DNA of 64,000 nt from Phytoseiulus persimilis (GCA_037576195.1 JAQZDE010000066.1:61001-125000); one strand, 5' to 3'; numbered from the stretch's first letter, positions 25,561 through 37,457 are shown. Notes: generated from the letters alone by a model not told the origin. Numbers and translations are program-made.

Positions 25561-25909
25561 TGGGAGGGGTGTTTCCGGGATCGATCTGGGGGAGACCCGC
25601 TTCACCGCCGATGTTCAACTGTTGATATCTCGGCCCCGCGACTTGCCCTGCGAGTAGAGGATGAAGAGGAGTACTTTTAGCTATACCTGAGAAAGTGGTC
25701 CGCCTTCTCCTTCCGGGTGAACCAACGAGTTTTCAATTTTCCTCAACTGGAAAAGAGGTTTCCGAGATCGGCTGCCTACGACGTTCGAAGAGCTTCAAAA
25801 CGGTTTTTTGAATCGGCGCTGTAGCTCAACTGGTTCTCGAGATATGAGCATTTTGAGTTTTCAAAATCGTTTTTTTTCCGTGGGGCCGATGCCCCCTATG
25901 TTATCCCGG

Positions 25910-26466
25910 CAGTGGCGTAGCGAGCCTCAATGATGCCCGGGGCGGATTTGATGCCCCCCCCCCCTCTTGTTTTGGGGTCTGAGAGGTTGAATGCGTTTTA
26001 TGCACACTGAATGTATCTTTGGATGTCCTCGAACATAAAATATGATCATCTGAAATGGAGATCTTCCGAGAAATGGAGACAACTTGCGCGAGCTGACCCG
26101 AATGTGAGCAACTAGAATATTATATGAGCAACTGGATTACGTATTCTTGGAGGGTTATTTGCTTCGCTCCTGTAGCTGCGAATCCTCTGGCTCGATCTCT
26201 GGTCCGAGGCAGAAACAAAATGGACTCAACGTTGCCCCTCGATCAGGAAGGAGGACGAAAATTAAATGGTGGTTCGTCAATAGGGTGAAAATCAGATGCA
26301 ACGATCGGACTTCGCCCCCACTCTGAGGATTCCGGGAAGAAATTTACTTGGAAGAGCTGAGAAACCCTAATGTGATAGGCATGGAGAGGCATCCTGATGC
26401 CCCCCCCCCCCCCCCCCCCCGACCTGATTCCCGGGGCGGACCGCCCCCCGCCTCGCTACGCTACTG
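25910..26466. mobile_element. hAT-like MITE (557 bp) nested in the fold-back element
   Basis: The left terminus CAGTGGCGTAGCGAGCC and the right terminus GCCTCGCTACGCTACTG are inverted copies. The flanks TATCCCGG and CATCCCGC are 8-bp direct repeats with 6 matches, the size expected of hAT superfamily insertions. Removing the element rejoins the outer end of the fold-back right arm, which supports the boundaries. It has no transposase and contains a run of about 22 cytosines (26399-26420). Confidence 0.75.
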
Positions 26467-27398
26467 CATCCCGCAGGCCTTTTTTATCACGATTTTCTTT
26501 TACGAGTCGTGCGCCGCCTCGGCCCAGCTGGCAAGAGAAAGTGGATCTGGATCGGAAATGCTATAGAACTCAGATAATCGGTCGAAAATCGATGTTTGAA
26601 AGAGCTCATTGAGTCGATGTCGGCTCTCATGAATCACTCGCTGCGATTCGCTGAAGTCGATGCACTCAGGCTCCGACGATCAGATCTTTACTGGAGAGCC
26701 TCATTGCTATCGGTCTTATGACTGAACGAAGCTGCTGCATCGCTATGTGTACACCTGTTGAACCATTTCCTGCATTTGAGCCCCTTGGTGTGCTTTCGGA
26801 CAGGAGCCGAGCATACGAATGAAAACCTTGACTAATTCTCCCAGAGAGTGTTTTCCGAAAATACACCCAGCTGCTACGAAATTTTTGTGCTGTTCTTGGG
26901 TTCAAAGACCTGTTGAGAGATCCATCAACGAGAGAATGACTGGTGTATTATTTTATTATTATGTCAGCTGAAGCTCGAGCTACGGAGCAATCATGCTCTG
27001 CTGCCGATGAAGGTGGATTGACAATGTACGAATATACATGCTGCGAGGAGCGCACGTTACCGGAGGTAACGAATGCAAGGGCCCGCGAGTCGGCGAATTG
27101 GCAAGTCTGCGCAGCTAGGTCAGCTGGCCCAAAGACACATGTAATCTCAGCATCACGAGTTGATTCTCATACATGTCTCGGCATGTAAAAGTTATTCGCC
27201 TATTCGGAGTAACGTTTCATGACTTAATCACAGTTTTTGAACAGGCACTGTACGAAGAGTATACCTTAACAGGTTCCGAGATCCGATATTCGTGGCACCT
27301 CGCGAGTGAGCGGGCTCAGCGGCAGCCATGACCTCTGTCCCCAGCAGCGGCTTTTGTCATGGAAGGAAACTCATCGCGGATGCTATGGGGCTTTATGG
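26467..27398. other. Intergenic, no supported gene
   Basis: Beyond the last 12 bases of the fold-back right arm, only short unrecognised open frames are present. The right edge is downstream of the 3' end of the minus-strand FLYWCH gene. I did not see a clear AATAAA on the minus strand close to 27399. Confidence 0.4.
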
Positions 27399-29067
27399 TC
27401 ACAAAGGTAAGCCATACGAATGATCGCCAAACTGATGATTGGTAATAGACACATCGTACTCGTGGTCATGTTGCAGAGCCTGTTGTATGACCCATTGGTT
27501 CCATTCGGTGTAGGCATTCTGAGCGAATGTTGCCTCTCCTTCTTTGAGTTCGTCACCAACTGCGACTGACGAGATAGAACTTGGATTAGAGGTGATTATC
27601 CACGCATTCCCACTGCAACTACAACTCAAATGCCTGCGTTGTCGAAGGCCGCGACAAGATGACTCACCTTCACCGACTTCATCTTTAACTATCCGGTACG
27701 TGGCATCGGCTTTCAACACCGCGGTCAGCGATAGGCACTCTAGGTGATCACTGCTCGTCAAAATTATTCCATCTGGGTGTTCGCATCGGAAGCTTCCGAG
27801 CCTTTCATTGTCAGTTGTGATGTTGAAGTCCGACGACGGAAGAGTTCCGATTACATCACGTAACTCAAGCACGTCGCACACTCCGGGAGACTTCACAGCC
27901 GCCCTGTGTCTCTGCGCTGTGCGGAAGTGCCGTTTCAAAACAATCTGGCTGGCACCTTCCATAGGCAACCTTCAAAACAGAAGCCGGCCGATAATAATAC
28001 GAAGCTACCCGGTTTCTTTCGGTGGATCAATGCGTTCGAGAATGAAACAGTACCTTCTTCGCTCCTCTGCCACAGCATCCGAGATCGATTGTTGAGGATT
28101 GCTCCTCAGAGACCTGATCCAATTCCCTCTTGAGCGGAGGACCTTTATCCCCTGTCCATTGTATTCCGGTCGATGATTGTGAACCCCTGTCAGCTTCTGG
28201 ATTTCACCGATTCTCGATATCTTGCCGCGCACTGGGCAATTGGTCGGACTGGAGGGAGAAACGTATGCGGTATGAATTTTTCTGAAGCCGAGCTTTACAG
28301 GTGGCTCTTAAATCGATATGCTGAAGTCCCGCGAGGGGCCCCATAGACCCCATAATAGCCGGAAGCTTCACCTGATGTATGTGATATCCCCGCGAAGCAT
28401 TCTTCAACTAATTGAATGTCCTCGCGGATCGAGTACCGGTAATATTCACTCACTTGCGCCATTTTTTGCATCTGATTATGAAAGCGTTATCCGTAGTCGG
28501 TTTTTCTTGATGGAAGAAGAATTCTGAGACACCAGTCTCACCGTCCACCTCATAAGACCCTCGCGGATCACCCCAAATGAAGTTTCCATAGCGAGCACCG
28601 TCACATTGCGTAAGGAATTGTCCGGCACGTTCCATCATTGAAGGATCCTCGTCGATCGTCCACCCGACGGACCTGAGTACACAACTGGACAAGAGTGATC
28701 AGATCCCTGACGGCGCTTCGGCAAGCTTGCATAGGGATAGAGAAGGAGTGGAGGCAGTCGGCACGGAGCGAAGGACTCAAACACACGTGATTTCAGCTCC
28801 CTTCGCCTTATCAGCGAGTTATCCGCAGATGGTTGACTTCACTTCACCCGCGGCGTTAACCGGCAGTTCGATGCGCACTCAGCCGCAGCGTTCATACTCA
28901 GTCTCCTTCATGGTAGTATGAATCCGGACCAATCGCTCGTAAATCTCCGAAATCGCACAAGATTTCCGTTCAGCTGAGGTAGTGTTTACTCACATGGCCT
29001 CCTCTCTGACGGAGGTCCGCCGCTTTCCACTCTCGCCAGCGCTCTCGGACTTCTTGCAGACGTCCAT
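27399..29067 (-). CDS. FLYWCH-type zinc-finger protein with MULE transposase-like segment
   Basis: Five phase-consistent exons: 29067-28994, 28684-28454, 28248-28054, 27969-27668 and 27565-27399, totalling 322 residues. The first exon starts MDVCKKSES and ends at GTGAGT in phase 2. A FLYWCH-like finger is assembled across exons 2 and 3: an aromatic FFF at about residue 80, Cys97 (IIRCKKW), Cys106 (NCPVRGK), then GVHNH with His125 and His127. Next come a helix of the PQQSISDAVAEER type and the motif LKRHFRTAQRHRA, followed by segments resembling the start of a MULE-type transposase core (SSDHLECLS...DATYRIVKDE). The catalytic MULE core is not complete, so this looks like a truncated or domesticated transposase-derived DNA-binding protein. 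The last intron (27566-27667) is 102 nt, in frame and without stops, so retention is possible. Exon boundaries are inferred from splice signals and phase. Confidence 0.65.
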
Positions 29068-31060
29068 CTTGATCACTACTCGCTACCTTGTGACGCTGTC
29101 AGCTGTCAGTCAAGCTTTACGCAGACGCAGAATGACCGTCGCCTAAAATGGCGGGAGCAGACTCATTTGATGGCGAGGAGGAAAACGAGGCGGAGCTTGA
29201 AGCCCGCGGCGTTTCGAATCTGGAGAGTTCTCGAAAGGACAGATATCGGAGGTCGGGTGAGAACGATATTGAAGACGGATCGATGCAATAATTCTGCCGT
29301 CGATGCTGCAATCAGTCATTCCCTTGGACAGTTTTTGGAGAATGGTTCACCCACGTTCTCAGAAAGGTTGCTCACTGACGCTCACTGAGCAGCTGACGAG
29401 ATGTCAAACACCGCGCAGGAAAGCAATTCATCTCCCTTTGATTCCGATTACAGCACAACGGGGAGTAATGACAGTCAACCATAGATCATCTTCATAGTGA
29501 TGGAGTCGCAATGCAGCTCGAAGCTTGCACTGGAATTGACTGAAAATAGGACTTTCGCGATCAGTTTGGTTCATAACCCGTCCTGGGGAGCGTTCCCGCC
29601 TGAAGTGATGGACACGCAATAACTGACACATAACGTTGAAGTATCAGATTCTTCCCAGCCGGATTCGGAGAGCTCCCATGAAAACTAACTCCAACAACTC
29701 CACGTCATGACGGCAACCAAGATCGACGTTGCTGACGAGTTAACGTTTATCAGGGCTGGTCGGGGAACCGATTGAAAACGGTGTCAGCGGGTTTGTCTCT
29801 AGGGTAAAACATGGAGAAGAATAACAGTTCCGGCTGTGGGTGGGCTACAGAGTTTTGGGATCGATTTTCAAGAAAGCACTGATATGATTTGACTCACGTC
29901 GCATTCCCTTCCAGACACGACTACCTTTCCTCTCTAGCAGTTTCGGCCGAATTTTCTTCCCTGAAAGCTGGAATGAAACACATCTTTTCCGACCTCGTTC
30001 GTTCGAGAAATCTGGTGGATAAATATCAGAAGTCTATGAGAGATTTCACTTCGTTTGTTGGTGATTCATAGTGCCGAGATTCGCAAGGAATAGCCAACTT
30101 GAAAGTTTCGGAGAATGATGGAACTTCGTCCTCGTTTCTGGCGCACAGGAAACGCCTGATTCCAAAGGCGAAAGGTCGGAGAAGATGTGTCTCATCTCAG
30201 CATCCAGGTGTCAAAACGGTGTCTACAAGTACTCGGCGAACAAGACTTGCTTGTTCTTTGGCGGATAAAACTTCTGAGACAGCTCGCACATTATTGAGAT
30301 CCCAGCACTAACGGCCTCCACACAGGATGTACTGGCCGGACGAAGTCCATCGCGAAGACCGCTGCGGTTAACAACTCATTCTCGGGGAGGAGCTTTTCAA
30401 AGATTTCGAGAGCGCAAATTCCTTGTGATCCCTCTCTTTCTCTATAACACTCTAATGGTCCCAGTTTTGTGATGCCGATATCGTCCACACAAACACCCGC
30501 ATGTCCGAATAAAGAGTCATTGAATTGAATGGAACTCCATGAGGTCGTAATTTAGGAGGCTTTTAACCGCGGCTTCGAAAGCCTCCTAGATATCTCCGTC
30601 TTTTACGTTGTCGAGCCCGTTTTCGTCACCCAGCTGTATAGATTTCCCAACTGAAACTTATGATATCGAGGAATCGGGCACTGGTAATAATCAAAACCAG
30701 AATGCAGTCCGATGAGCCCATTCGAGCTTTCGTTTATTCAACCTTATTCTTAAGTTAACACAATGGCGGCATTTATTTCGACGGAGGTTACCACGAAATT
30801 ATTATATGTTCATTTTCTTCAATTATTGCTCGTAAACGTGATCTCTCCTCTTCCGTTCTGCCCAGAACTCGATGAATGCAGTCTCTGAATCTCTCTCTGG
30901 GAGGGCCGCTCGCTCCACCTGGAGTTTGAGCGCATCCCTGAATTGAAGCATTGACAAATATTCAGAGAACTGACGAGATAATCACAAGCGGAATGCCTCG
31001 CATTCTATTCACATTTCCGTACAGCCCCGGAGAACTTCTTCTACCATCGTTCCAATACAT
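29068..31060. other. Intergenic, no firmly supported gene
   Basis: One stretch at about 29940-30071 (+) encodes a protein-like segment (FSSLKAGMKHIF, then DLVRSRNLVDKYQKSM) with an acceptor-like sequence before it. It could be an exon or a decayed copy of one; I found no partner exons. The rest shows nothing I can support. Confidence 0.35.
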
Positions 31061-33297
31061 TCACTGCGTGGTTCTTGAGATAGCAGATTTCACCGTTGCT
31101 GTGGGAGTTTCATCGTCCGTCGCCGACTCAGGGAAACCTCCACAGGATGAACATATTTCCTCTTGATCATAAACGGGGAGAATCTGGTAATCCTCCCTTG
31201 AGGCATCTCCGTTGAGTTCGTCCATGAGCTGCTGCAGTTTCTTAGCTTTCCTGTTCTCGTTCTCTTCAATTATGAAACACAAGTGTTCCGTTAGTTTTTC
31301 CTTGCGGTCGAGCTTTTGATGCAGTATGAACTTAGATTCGATGAACTCCTTCTCGATCCGAACATAGTTTTTCCTGGAACATGATAGTAGTCTCGTTTAT
31401 AGTATCCACGTTAGTTCGAGAGTGCCGTTTCCTTCGGCTCGAGCCGGAGTCAAGAGGAGGAAACGAAGCTTTGGGAGTCGAAGAAATCGAGGTAGGAAGG
31501 GAGAAGACTCACTCAGCTTCATTGAATTCAACGCTCGCAGCCTCAATCTCCCGCCTGAGTATCGCGACGTCGGAGCTCAAGATGTGGTCGAGCCTCGCGA
31601 GCTCCGCTTTTATCCTTTCCAGGCGATGAACCTCTGCGGCTGTTCGTCGCTCCCGGTCGAGGACAGCTTGCGCGAGCAGAAGTTTCCGTTGAGAATTTTC
31701 CTGCTCGATACGCTTCTGATACTCGTCGACTTCATCAAGTTGAGAGATTCTTCCGCTAACGAAGGGAAATACTCTGTTGACATTCCCCATCATCATTTCC
31801 CGGAGTGATTCAATACAGTGCCCAGCTAAAGTCAGTCGTCATTAGAAACGCAAGGGATGGAGCGAATCCCTCACCTCTTGATAACCTCTGTACTCAAAGA
31901 TTCATCGTCTCCGCGGGCGACTGAGTGAAGTTTGGTCTCATTCTGCGTGGTTCTGTCATTGAGGAGCTCAAGTTGTCGGCGCTCCTTAATTTCGTCCTCA
32001 GCGTGTCTACGGTTGAAGTTTTTGACGAGAGCAATCTTTGAGATACCCTGCAGGACTTCCTGAGGTATGATGTCGGGAGAAGAAACGTGCGCGGACCGCC
32101 CTTGAGAGAGCAGCGGAGGAGGCGGGGACGATGACTCCGGGCTGCTCATGGGAGGGGTAGGAAGACGAGACCCCTGGAATACAACGACCATGTTTTCAGC
32201 ACTGAAGTTTCGTTTCCTTATCTTATCATTTGTTCCAATGATTGCGAATTCCGCCTGTAATAAAGACTCACTTCGGAATGTTGAGTGTCGGTTGGGGCGC
32301 CCGAGGTTTTCAACTTGATAGTCCTCATCGATGTTCTTCGCATGCCTGGGGAAAACTCTTATGTGACGTGAACCGTTATTGATAAGCCGTTCCTAGACGG
32401 TATTAGTTAGCTTTATGGACGCCGATTCTGCTCGGGGAACACGTCGATCCTGGTTCAAGATCGTCGGCTGCTGAGCCACGGCGTCGATCGGCACAGGGCA
32501 CAGTTTGTCACTATCTACGAGTTTCGGGCTCTGACCAATGAGAGCAAGAGTCAAAGTACATCGTCTTCCAACAATGAGCTCTTCCATCTATTCTTCTAAG
32601 ATGGATCGCGAGTCGTGGGCTCTGCACTGATTTATCGCAGTTCCGAGTTTTAGAGCTGTATCATTTTTGAACTCAACGCGTCTTACATGTGTTGAGCCCG
32701 AACCCGACCTAGAAAGTTGAGTCACGCAAGATGGAATAAGAGGAAACTTGGGTGACCCACTTTGCGCGGAGCCTGGCTGCATAGTCATTTAGGCATCGTC
32801 GCCACACATGACAGGCCGTCACACACGAAAGTGCTCCGACCGAAAAGACATTGTCTTCATTCAGCACAGCCGCTTTGAATCATTTTTGCGATCGCCCTGA
32901 TAATGCTGGAGGTTGCCCGCGACTCCTTTCTCAATGTCAACCATTCTCAAATGGTAAATCACATAACTCGCCCGGTGTCTGACAATCTCGCGTTGTTTGC
33001 TAAGGACCTTCGCTCTTGACGCGGGAACACTGACTGGGCTCATCACCGTCTAGCACGAGTGCAAAATCTGTCGGCTGATACCGAAGCTTTTATACCTTCA
33101 CGATGCATGAAGCCACCAGTCAGCCGAACGTGCAGCGTTTGTCTTCGCTAAACTGTCCAATCCGATTTTCACACAGCCACCAATTCCCGTTGAGCCGCCG
33201 CCAATCTTTGAGGAAACTTACCCCGCGGATTTTCCGTAGCCGATGCCAGTGATACGCCGTTTTCATTGAAAGCCGCGTTGCTGCCCGTCGACACCAT
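31061..33297 (-). CDS. GORAB: RAB6-interacting golgin (GORAB / SCYL1BP1 homologue)
   Basis: A coiled-coil Golgi protein; vertebrate GORAB binds Rab6 and SCYL1 and acts in COPI trafficking. Exons are 33297-33222 (start tentative), 32345-32272, 32173-31875, 31755-31513 and 31373-31061, about 334 residues against roughly 370-390 in vertebrates. All junction phases agree (1, 0, 2, 2). The diagnostic part is the coiled coil in exons 4-5. It contains SQRKLLLAQAV, RRTAAEVHRLERIKAEL and SSDVAILRREIEAAS, then KLTEHLCFIIEENENRKAKKLQQLM, matching the family pattern of a long helix with SAD(V/I)GILR and ELRKAKKLEELM. The exon 4/5 donor is GA|GTGAGT and the acceptor TTCCAG|G. The Pro/Ser-rich N-terminal half (SRLPTPPMSSPESSS) is poorly conserved in the family. 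The first exon is supported only by phase and its GTAAGT donor; it could extend upstream to 33336 from an earlier exon. Confidence 0.82.
32861..33094 (-). other. TATA box and small open frame inside GORAB intron 1
   Basis: On the minus strand a canonical TATAAAAG (33094-33087) is followed about 45 nt later by an ATG (33043) that opens a 60-codon frame ending at 32861 (starting MSPVSVPASRAKVL). It could be an alternative promoter and first exon, a small nested gene, or chance. No splice donor of the correct phase to reach the next GORAB exon was found. Confidence 0.25.
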
Positions 33298-35479
33298 CGA
33301 TCTGTCGTGTCGGGGAGCCGGAGTTACGTCCTTACTCTGAGTGACTCCAAAACGGAACACTCAACTCCGGCAGGCACGGTCAACGTGAACGATTCCTGGA
33401 TACGGCGTAGTATTCGACGTGGACGGAAACCTCGTGAAGCTCGCGCTGCTGACGTTTGTGGTGGCCCGGTAGCCACCATGAATGAATGGGAGCTGCTCTG
33501 GAGAGGGGGTAGCAAGCGGTCACTGACCATCGCCGCTCTGAACCGAACTGTCAAAGACACAAGCCATCGCAGACTTTTCTGCGCATCTGAGATTTTGAAC
33601 TGGGGCAGAACGAACACACGTGCTGAAGGTACTGAGTGAGAGATCCGTGAATGAGAGTTGAGGCCTAAGGAGCCAATGAAATCAGAACCCTGGATAATTC
33701 CTAGTTGGAACTCGCACTTGCCACGCATAACCGAGAACCATGTAGGACAGTCAGGGCGAGCGCTGAAATCATCCCGCCTCCGCGATAGCCACGGACAAAA
33801 AAAGGATGTTAGATTGGCTTCAACCCCAAGAAAAAACTTGCAACCCCGACGCACATAAAAGAGGGGGGGCTTCAAGAATACCCCTGCCCTCGATTCGCCC
33901 AGGTAGGCTGGTGTCGGAGATGACTCACACATAGCAATCAGCAGACTATTGAATTCTTGGAGCCAGCTCAACACCTGCTTCCCTCTGGCCCGTCGGATTC
34001 AGTGAATTGAAGGCGACACTCAATTTGTCGTATTAGTCGTTAATGTTTCTCATGCCGAACATTTGCCGTTTGCTGGTGAATTTGGGGGACATTTTGGATA
34101 TATTTTCCCGCTCGTCCGTTTAGGAACGGAGGGAGCTTGCTTCCCGTGCTCTAAATTAAATCAAGTACAACGACCTCAAACGTTCCGATGCTTCAAAAAA
34201 CCGTTTCCCCGAACGGGGAAGCTTGTTTGAAAGAACCACAGATGGAAGGAGACTGGCTCTGAGAGAGCGCCGAACCTTCACAAGTTAAGACACAATCTCA
34301 GTTCAGCTCCGAGATTTCTGAGGCATTCGGATCTGAAGTCGCATTCTCAAATCTACATATTTATTCACTTCTTTCCGGTTGGACGCACGAAAAATTGGCT
34401 TCAGTCTCCCTGGGAGCAGATGCCCATTGGGGAGCCGATTGCACTAGGACAGGCTAACTCTAGTTGACATTTTCCGGGGGTGAAACAATTTAAGCATACT
34501 TGCATCTAGCCACGATGTGCTCCAATCCTTCAGGTGTGACGGAGCAGAAGAACGAAGAAACTATTGTTCGTCACCTCCGACCACGACCTGATTTTCATTC
34601 GCTTCCTATCCGAGCGGTTCTCGAAGAGAAATATGCAGTCGAGTGTTCTCGGACTGGAGCGACCTCGTTTCTCTCCTAGCGGAAGTCTCGCAGGAGAGCA
34701 ATCGTGGGAGGAGCTGAGCAGCTGGAGCGGAGCAAAATGAGACCTTAAGAACTCTATTCCGGCACTACGGTGGAGTCTCGCTGTCTCAACAGGAGTGGAC
34801 AACCAATTCTTCAGGCACGTTTTAGGGGGCGGTCGCGTCCCCCGCCGGCTTCGGTGGGATCGTTCTTCCCTTGGCGCAGGAACTCCGAGAAGACTGCCTG
34901 GCTCATCATCACAGTTCGTTCGCAGCATGTCTTCCCCAAGAGAATATCTATGAACCAGCCGACCTTCGTCCGAGTGGAGTCGGCGTTTCGCTGGGTCGGA
35001 CTGTGCTTTCTGGCGTGGCGGCACTTCTATGTCTCTTCATTGGGTCTGCATCCTCCTTGAAACTATCTTCTCCTTCAGCTGATTGGTGCAGTTTGCTTGT
35101 CACTGATTGGAAATTTATATCGGAATGGTGGAATATCGTTGCAGATCGTTAATGCCTTTTGCTGTCTCTGAACCCTCCACGTGGATCTTATTCAAGCTGA
35201 ATGAATGAGACATTGAATCGCTCCATCGCACAAGGAGCTCGTTTCGTGGTTTCCGCTACAGCTCTTCAAAATCGACGTTGTGTCGTCTCCCTGGATGTTC
35301 CTGAAGCCCTTCTCGTGGATTGCTTATCAGCTCCTCAGATCGAACGCTGATCTGCTTCTTCGGGTGTTTCCGAAGCTTTCCCAGTAGCTTGTGAACGGCT
35401 AAGGTCCCGTAGAGTCTCGTAGGCGATCTTCGAGGCCCTCGTAGACATCGATCCCGGAATCGCCGGCCGAGATTCCGCA
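33298..35479. other. Intergenic, no supported gene
   Basis: Contains a 216-codon minus-strand frame (33324-33974) with no recognisable domain and low coding plausibility, and overlapping frames on both strands at 34530-35152. Part of 35210-35330 resembles the inside of the MITE at 40.1 kb (see that entry and the finding on dispersed repeats). Confidence 0.35.
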
Positions 35480-35665
35480 AAGTATGGCCAGATCGTTCCT
35501 GGGATCACCTCCTCAGACTTCGGAAGGTATGGTCAGATCGACGCCGTAATCTCCTCCTTGGACCCAGAAAAGTACGGTCAGATCGACCCCAGATACCCCT
35601 CCCTAGACTCTGATGAGTATGGTCAGATTGATCCCAAAACCACCTCCGAAGTCTAGAAGGAGGGT
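35480..35665 (+). repeat. 45-bp minisatellite array, locus 3 (sense orientation)
   Basis: AGTATGGCCAGATC and its variants start at 35481, 35526, 35571 and 35616, an exact 45-bp period. Each unit is followed by a C-rich linker with CACCTCC and GACTC. It is the same family as the arrays at 16.5 kb and 25.4 kb. Confidence 0.9.
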
Positions 35666-36383
35666 GGACAAGCTGTCAAAGTGACAAGCGAACTCACAGA
35701 CTAAGCGGATTATGCATATCGAGTATCATGAGGCCATCCGACGTCTGCTGTCCACTTCTCTTCGATAGATCTAGCCCTGTCGCAACCGCCGCAATTGTTC
35801 TTCCGACATTTTGCTCATCAGCCGAGGCCAGACACCTGTAGAAGGTCCGTTCGAGAATTGTAGTCCACTGCTGAGCGCCCAAACGACTGATTCAAGAGCT
35901 CGTGGATCGATCACATCGCGCGGTGCAGCATCAACAGCAGTATCTTGATACCTGAGGTCGAATGAAGATTACCCAGGAAAGACAAATCTCGAGTACTGAT
36001 CATTATAGAAAAGTGAACCGCTGAGCCCTTCCTCGAGCCGAGTTAAGCATCGGGTCGGGATCACCCCTTTGTTTTTGAGGACAACTCACAAGGGGTGACC
36101 CTGTGTTTCTCAAAAAAACTATGAGTGAGCAAAAAAGAAAAATGACGATCGGAAACGATAGAAGAGCCATAGGCAAAAGTGCATCTACGCACAAAGAATA
36201 ATAGATAATTCAGCTGGAGGGTGGGGCTCATACCAATGATATCCACTGAGAAAAACCCGAGGCTCATTTTCTGGAAGATTCGAGAGGATAGAAGTTTGGA
36301 AGAATTTCGCATTGAACGTTGGAGCGGAGACTTGGGAGGGAAGGGCATCCCGAAGGCGGGATGTGCGGGGGATGAAAGGAGGG
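35666..36383. other. Intergenic, no supported gene
   Basis: Only short unrecognised open frames. A 25-nt stretch near 36018-36060 vaguely resembles an internal part of 5S rRNA but is too short to call. Confidence 0.4.
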
Positions 36384-36907
36384 TCATACTGAACAGAACG
36401 ATTGATGAAGAGTTGAATAGAATAGGGATGCTGTCTCGAGCTGAGTCTGGTTACAACGAACGGTAACCGGAGGAGGGGGAAAGAGAGGAGAGATTCTAGC
36501 TGAAAATCTTGCGTGTAAGTATCGGTAAAATAGACAGAGATCGGCGACCTTCGGTTTCATCGTACGGATTGAGATACGCTGAACGGTTCCGAAAGAGAGT
36601 GAGTGCAATGCTTCAGCCGTTCTCCTCGTTCGGCTCAGAATAACGATGGAGCGAACGTTCGAACCTGTTTCGCTGCTCTCAAACATACTGATGGTTGCAC
36701 TGGCTGAAGCATGATTTGTCGGACGGGCACGGATTCGAGAGAGGAGGACAGGGTCTCGTCACTAATGAGACGAACAGCACGCTTTTGAATAGAATCGAGA
36801 ATGGAAAGGTATTCATGGGAGCCGCTCCCCTCTCTTGCTAGTAAACCGGCTCTTGCCAGGGCCAGGGGAGCGCCGCCTCTTCGGTTTGCGTAGAGGACGG
36901 ACTTCAT
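36384..36907 (-). mobile_element. LINE (Jockey/R1-like) reverse-transcriptase C-terminal remnant
   Basis: Two overlapping minus-strand frames together give the tail of a non-LTR retrotransposon ORF2. One frame has LDSIQKRAVRLISD; the other has ADLCLFYRYLHARFSARISPLFPPPP. Both motifs are typical of the region after the reverse transcriptase in Jockey/CR1-like elements. A frameshift at about 36680 joins the two parts, so the copy is dead. I did not identify the 5' part or a clear 3' tail. Confidence 0.75.
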
Positions 36908-37457
36908 ACCGAGGTCCCTTTAGCCTTGCCGGTGGAGCCCCAGACTCGGTTTCAGCGACACATCACGCTTCCAGCGCTGCATTCGCGAGTTTCGCAATCG
37001 CAGTTGGAATAATCAGGGTTGTACTGCGATGGGAGTTGGGAGAATCGAGGTTGTACTGATTCCGCACATGCTAATCTCCTCATTTTTTCGCCTTTTCAAT
37101 GATTTCCTTCGACGTACAATCAGTACATCGTGACCGGGCGAAGACAACCTGTCCCATGGCTCTGTTCCACATTGAATGTATAGGCGTGGCTGGTGGTTCC
37201 ATAGCCCCCGGTGGCTCGTCTCAGGTTTCCTCTTTGACGGAACGGGGCGATTGATTGTCGTTGCTGTTGTCCGCGACTGGCATCTCCCATTTCCCAACCC
37301 GCCGTCAGACTTCTCGGTGGCATGCTGGTATTCCCAGCTCACCTGCCAGCTCATGGTGCCTACTGATGTTAAACACAGAATGCTCCCAGCGGAACCTGAG
37401 GAAACCATCCTAACCAAGGCATTTATTGGGCGAAATAGAAAGCAGACAGCAAACATG
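36908..37457. other. No supported gene; possible LINE flank
   Basis: Open frames here (37013-37456 minus, 37176-37574 plus) are not recognisable. Some of this may be more decayed sequence of the adjacent LINE remnant, but no motif proves it. Confidence 0.3.

Larger units (their letters stand above)
24915..26478. mobile_element. Fold-back (long inverted repeat) element, interrupted by a hAT-like MITE
   Basis: The left arm (about 24917-25262) and right arm (about 25578-25909, resuming at 26467-26478) are imperfect reverse complements over roughly 330 bp. Matching landmarks include TGAGGAAAATTGA with TCAATTTTCCTCA, GGAAGGAGAAGGC with GCCTTCTCCTTCC, and the outer GGCCTGCCGGGATA with TATCCCGG...CAGGCC. 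The centre (25320-25560) is a 45-bp minisatellite that itself flips orientation. There is no open frame for a transposase, so it is non-autonomous. Arm divergence indicates an old insertion. I did not identify a target-site duplication. Confidence 0.75.

Noticed and set aside
33324-33974. 216-codon minus-strand frame
   Set aside because: No recognisable domain, low-complexity Ser/Arg composition, and overlaps an equally open plus-strand frame. A possible short exon at 33961-33916 could not be connected in phase.
36018-36060. Similarity to an internal part of 5S rRNA (GAGTTAAGCATCGGGTCGGG)
   Set aside because: Only about 25 nt resemble the 5S box and neither end of the gene is present; could be chance or a very old SINE trace.
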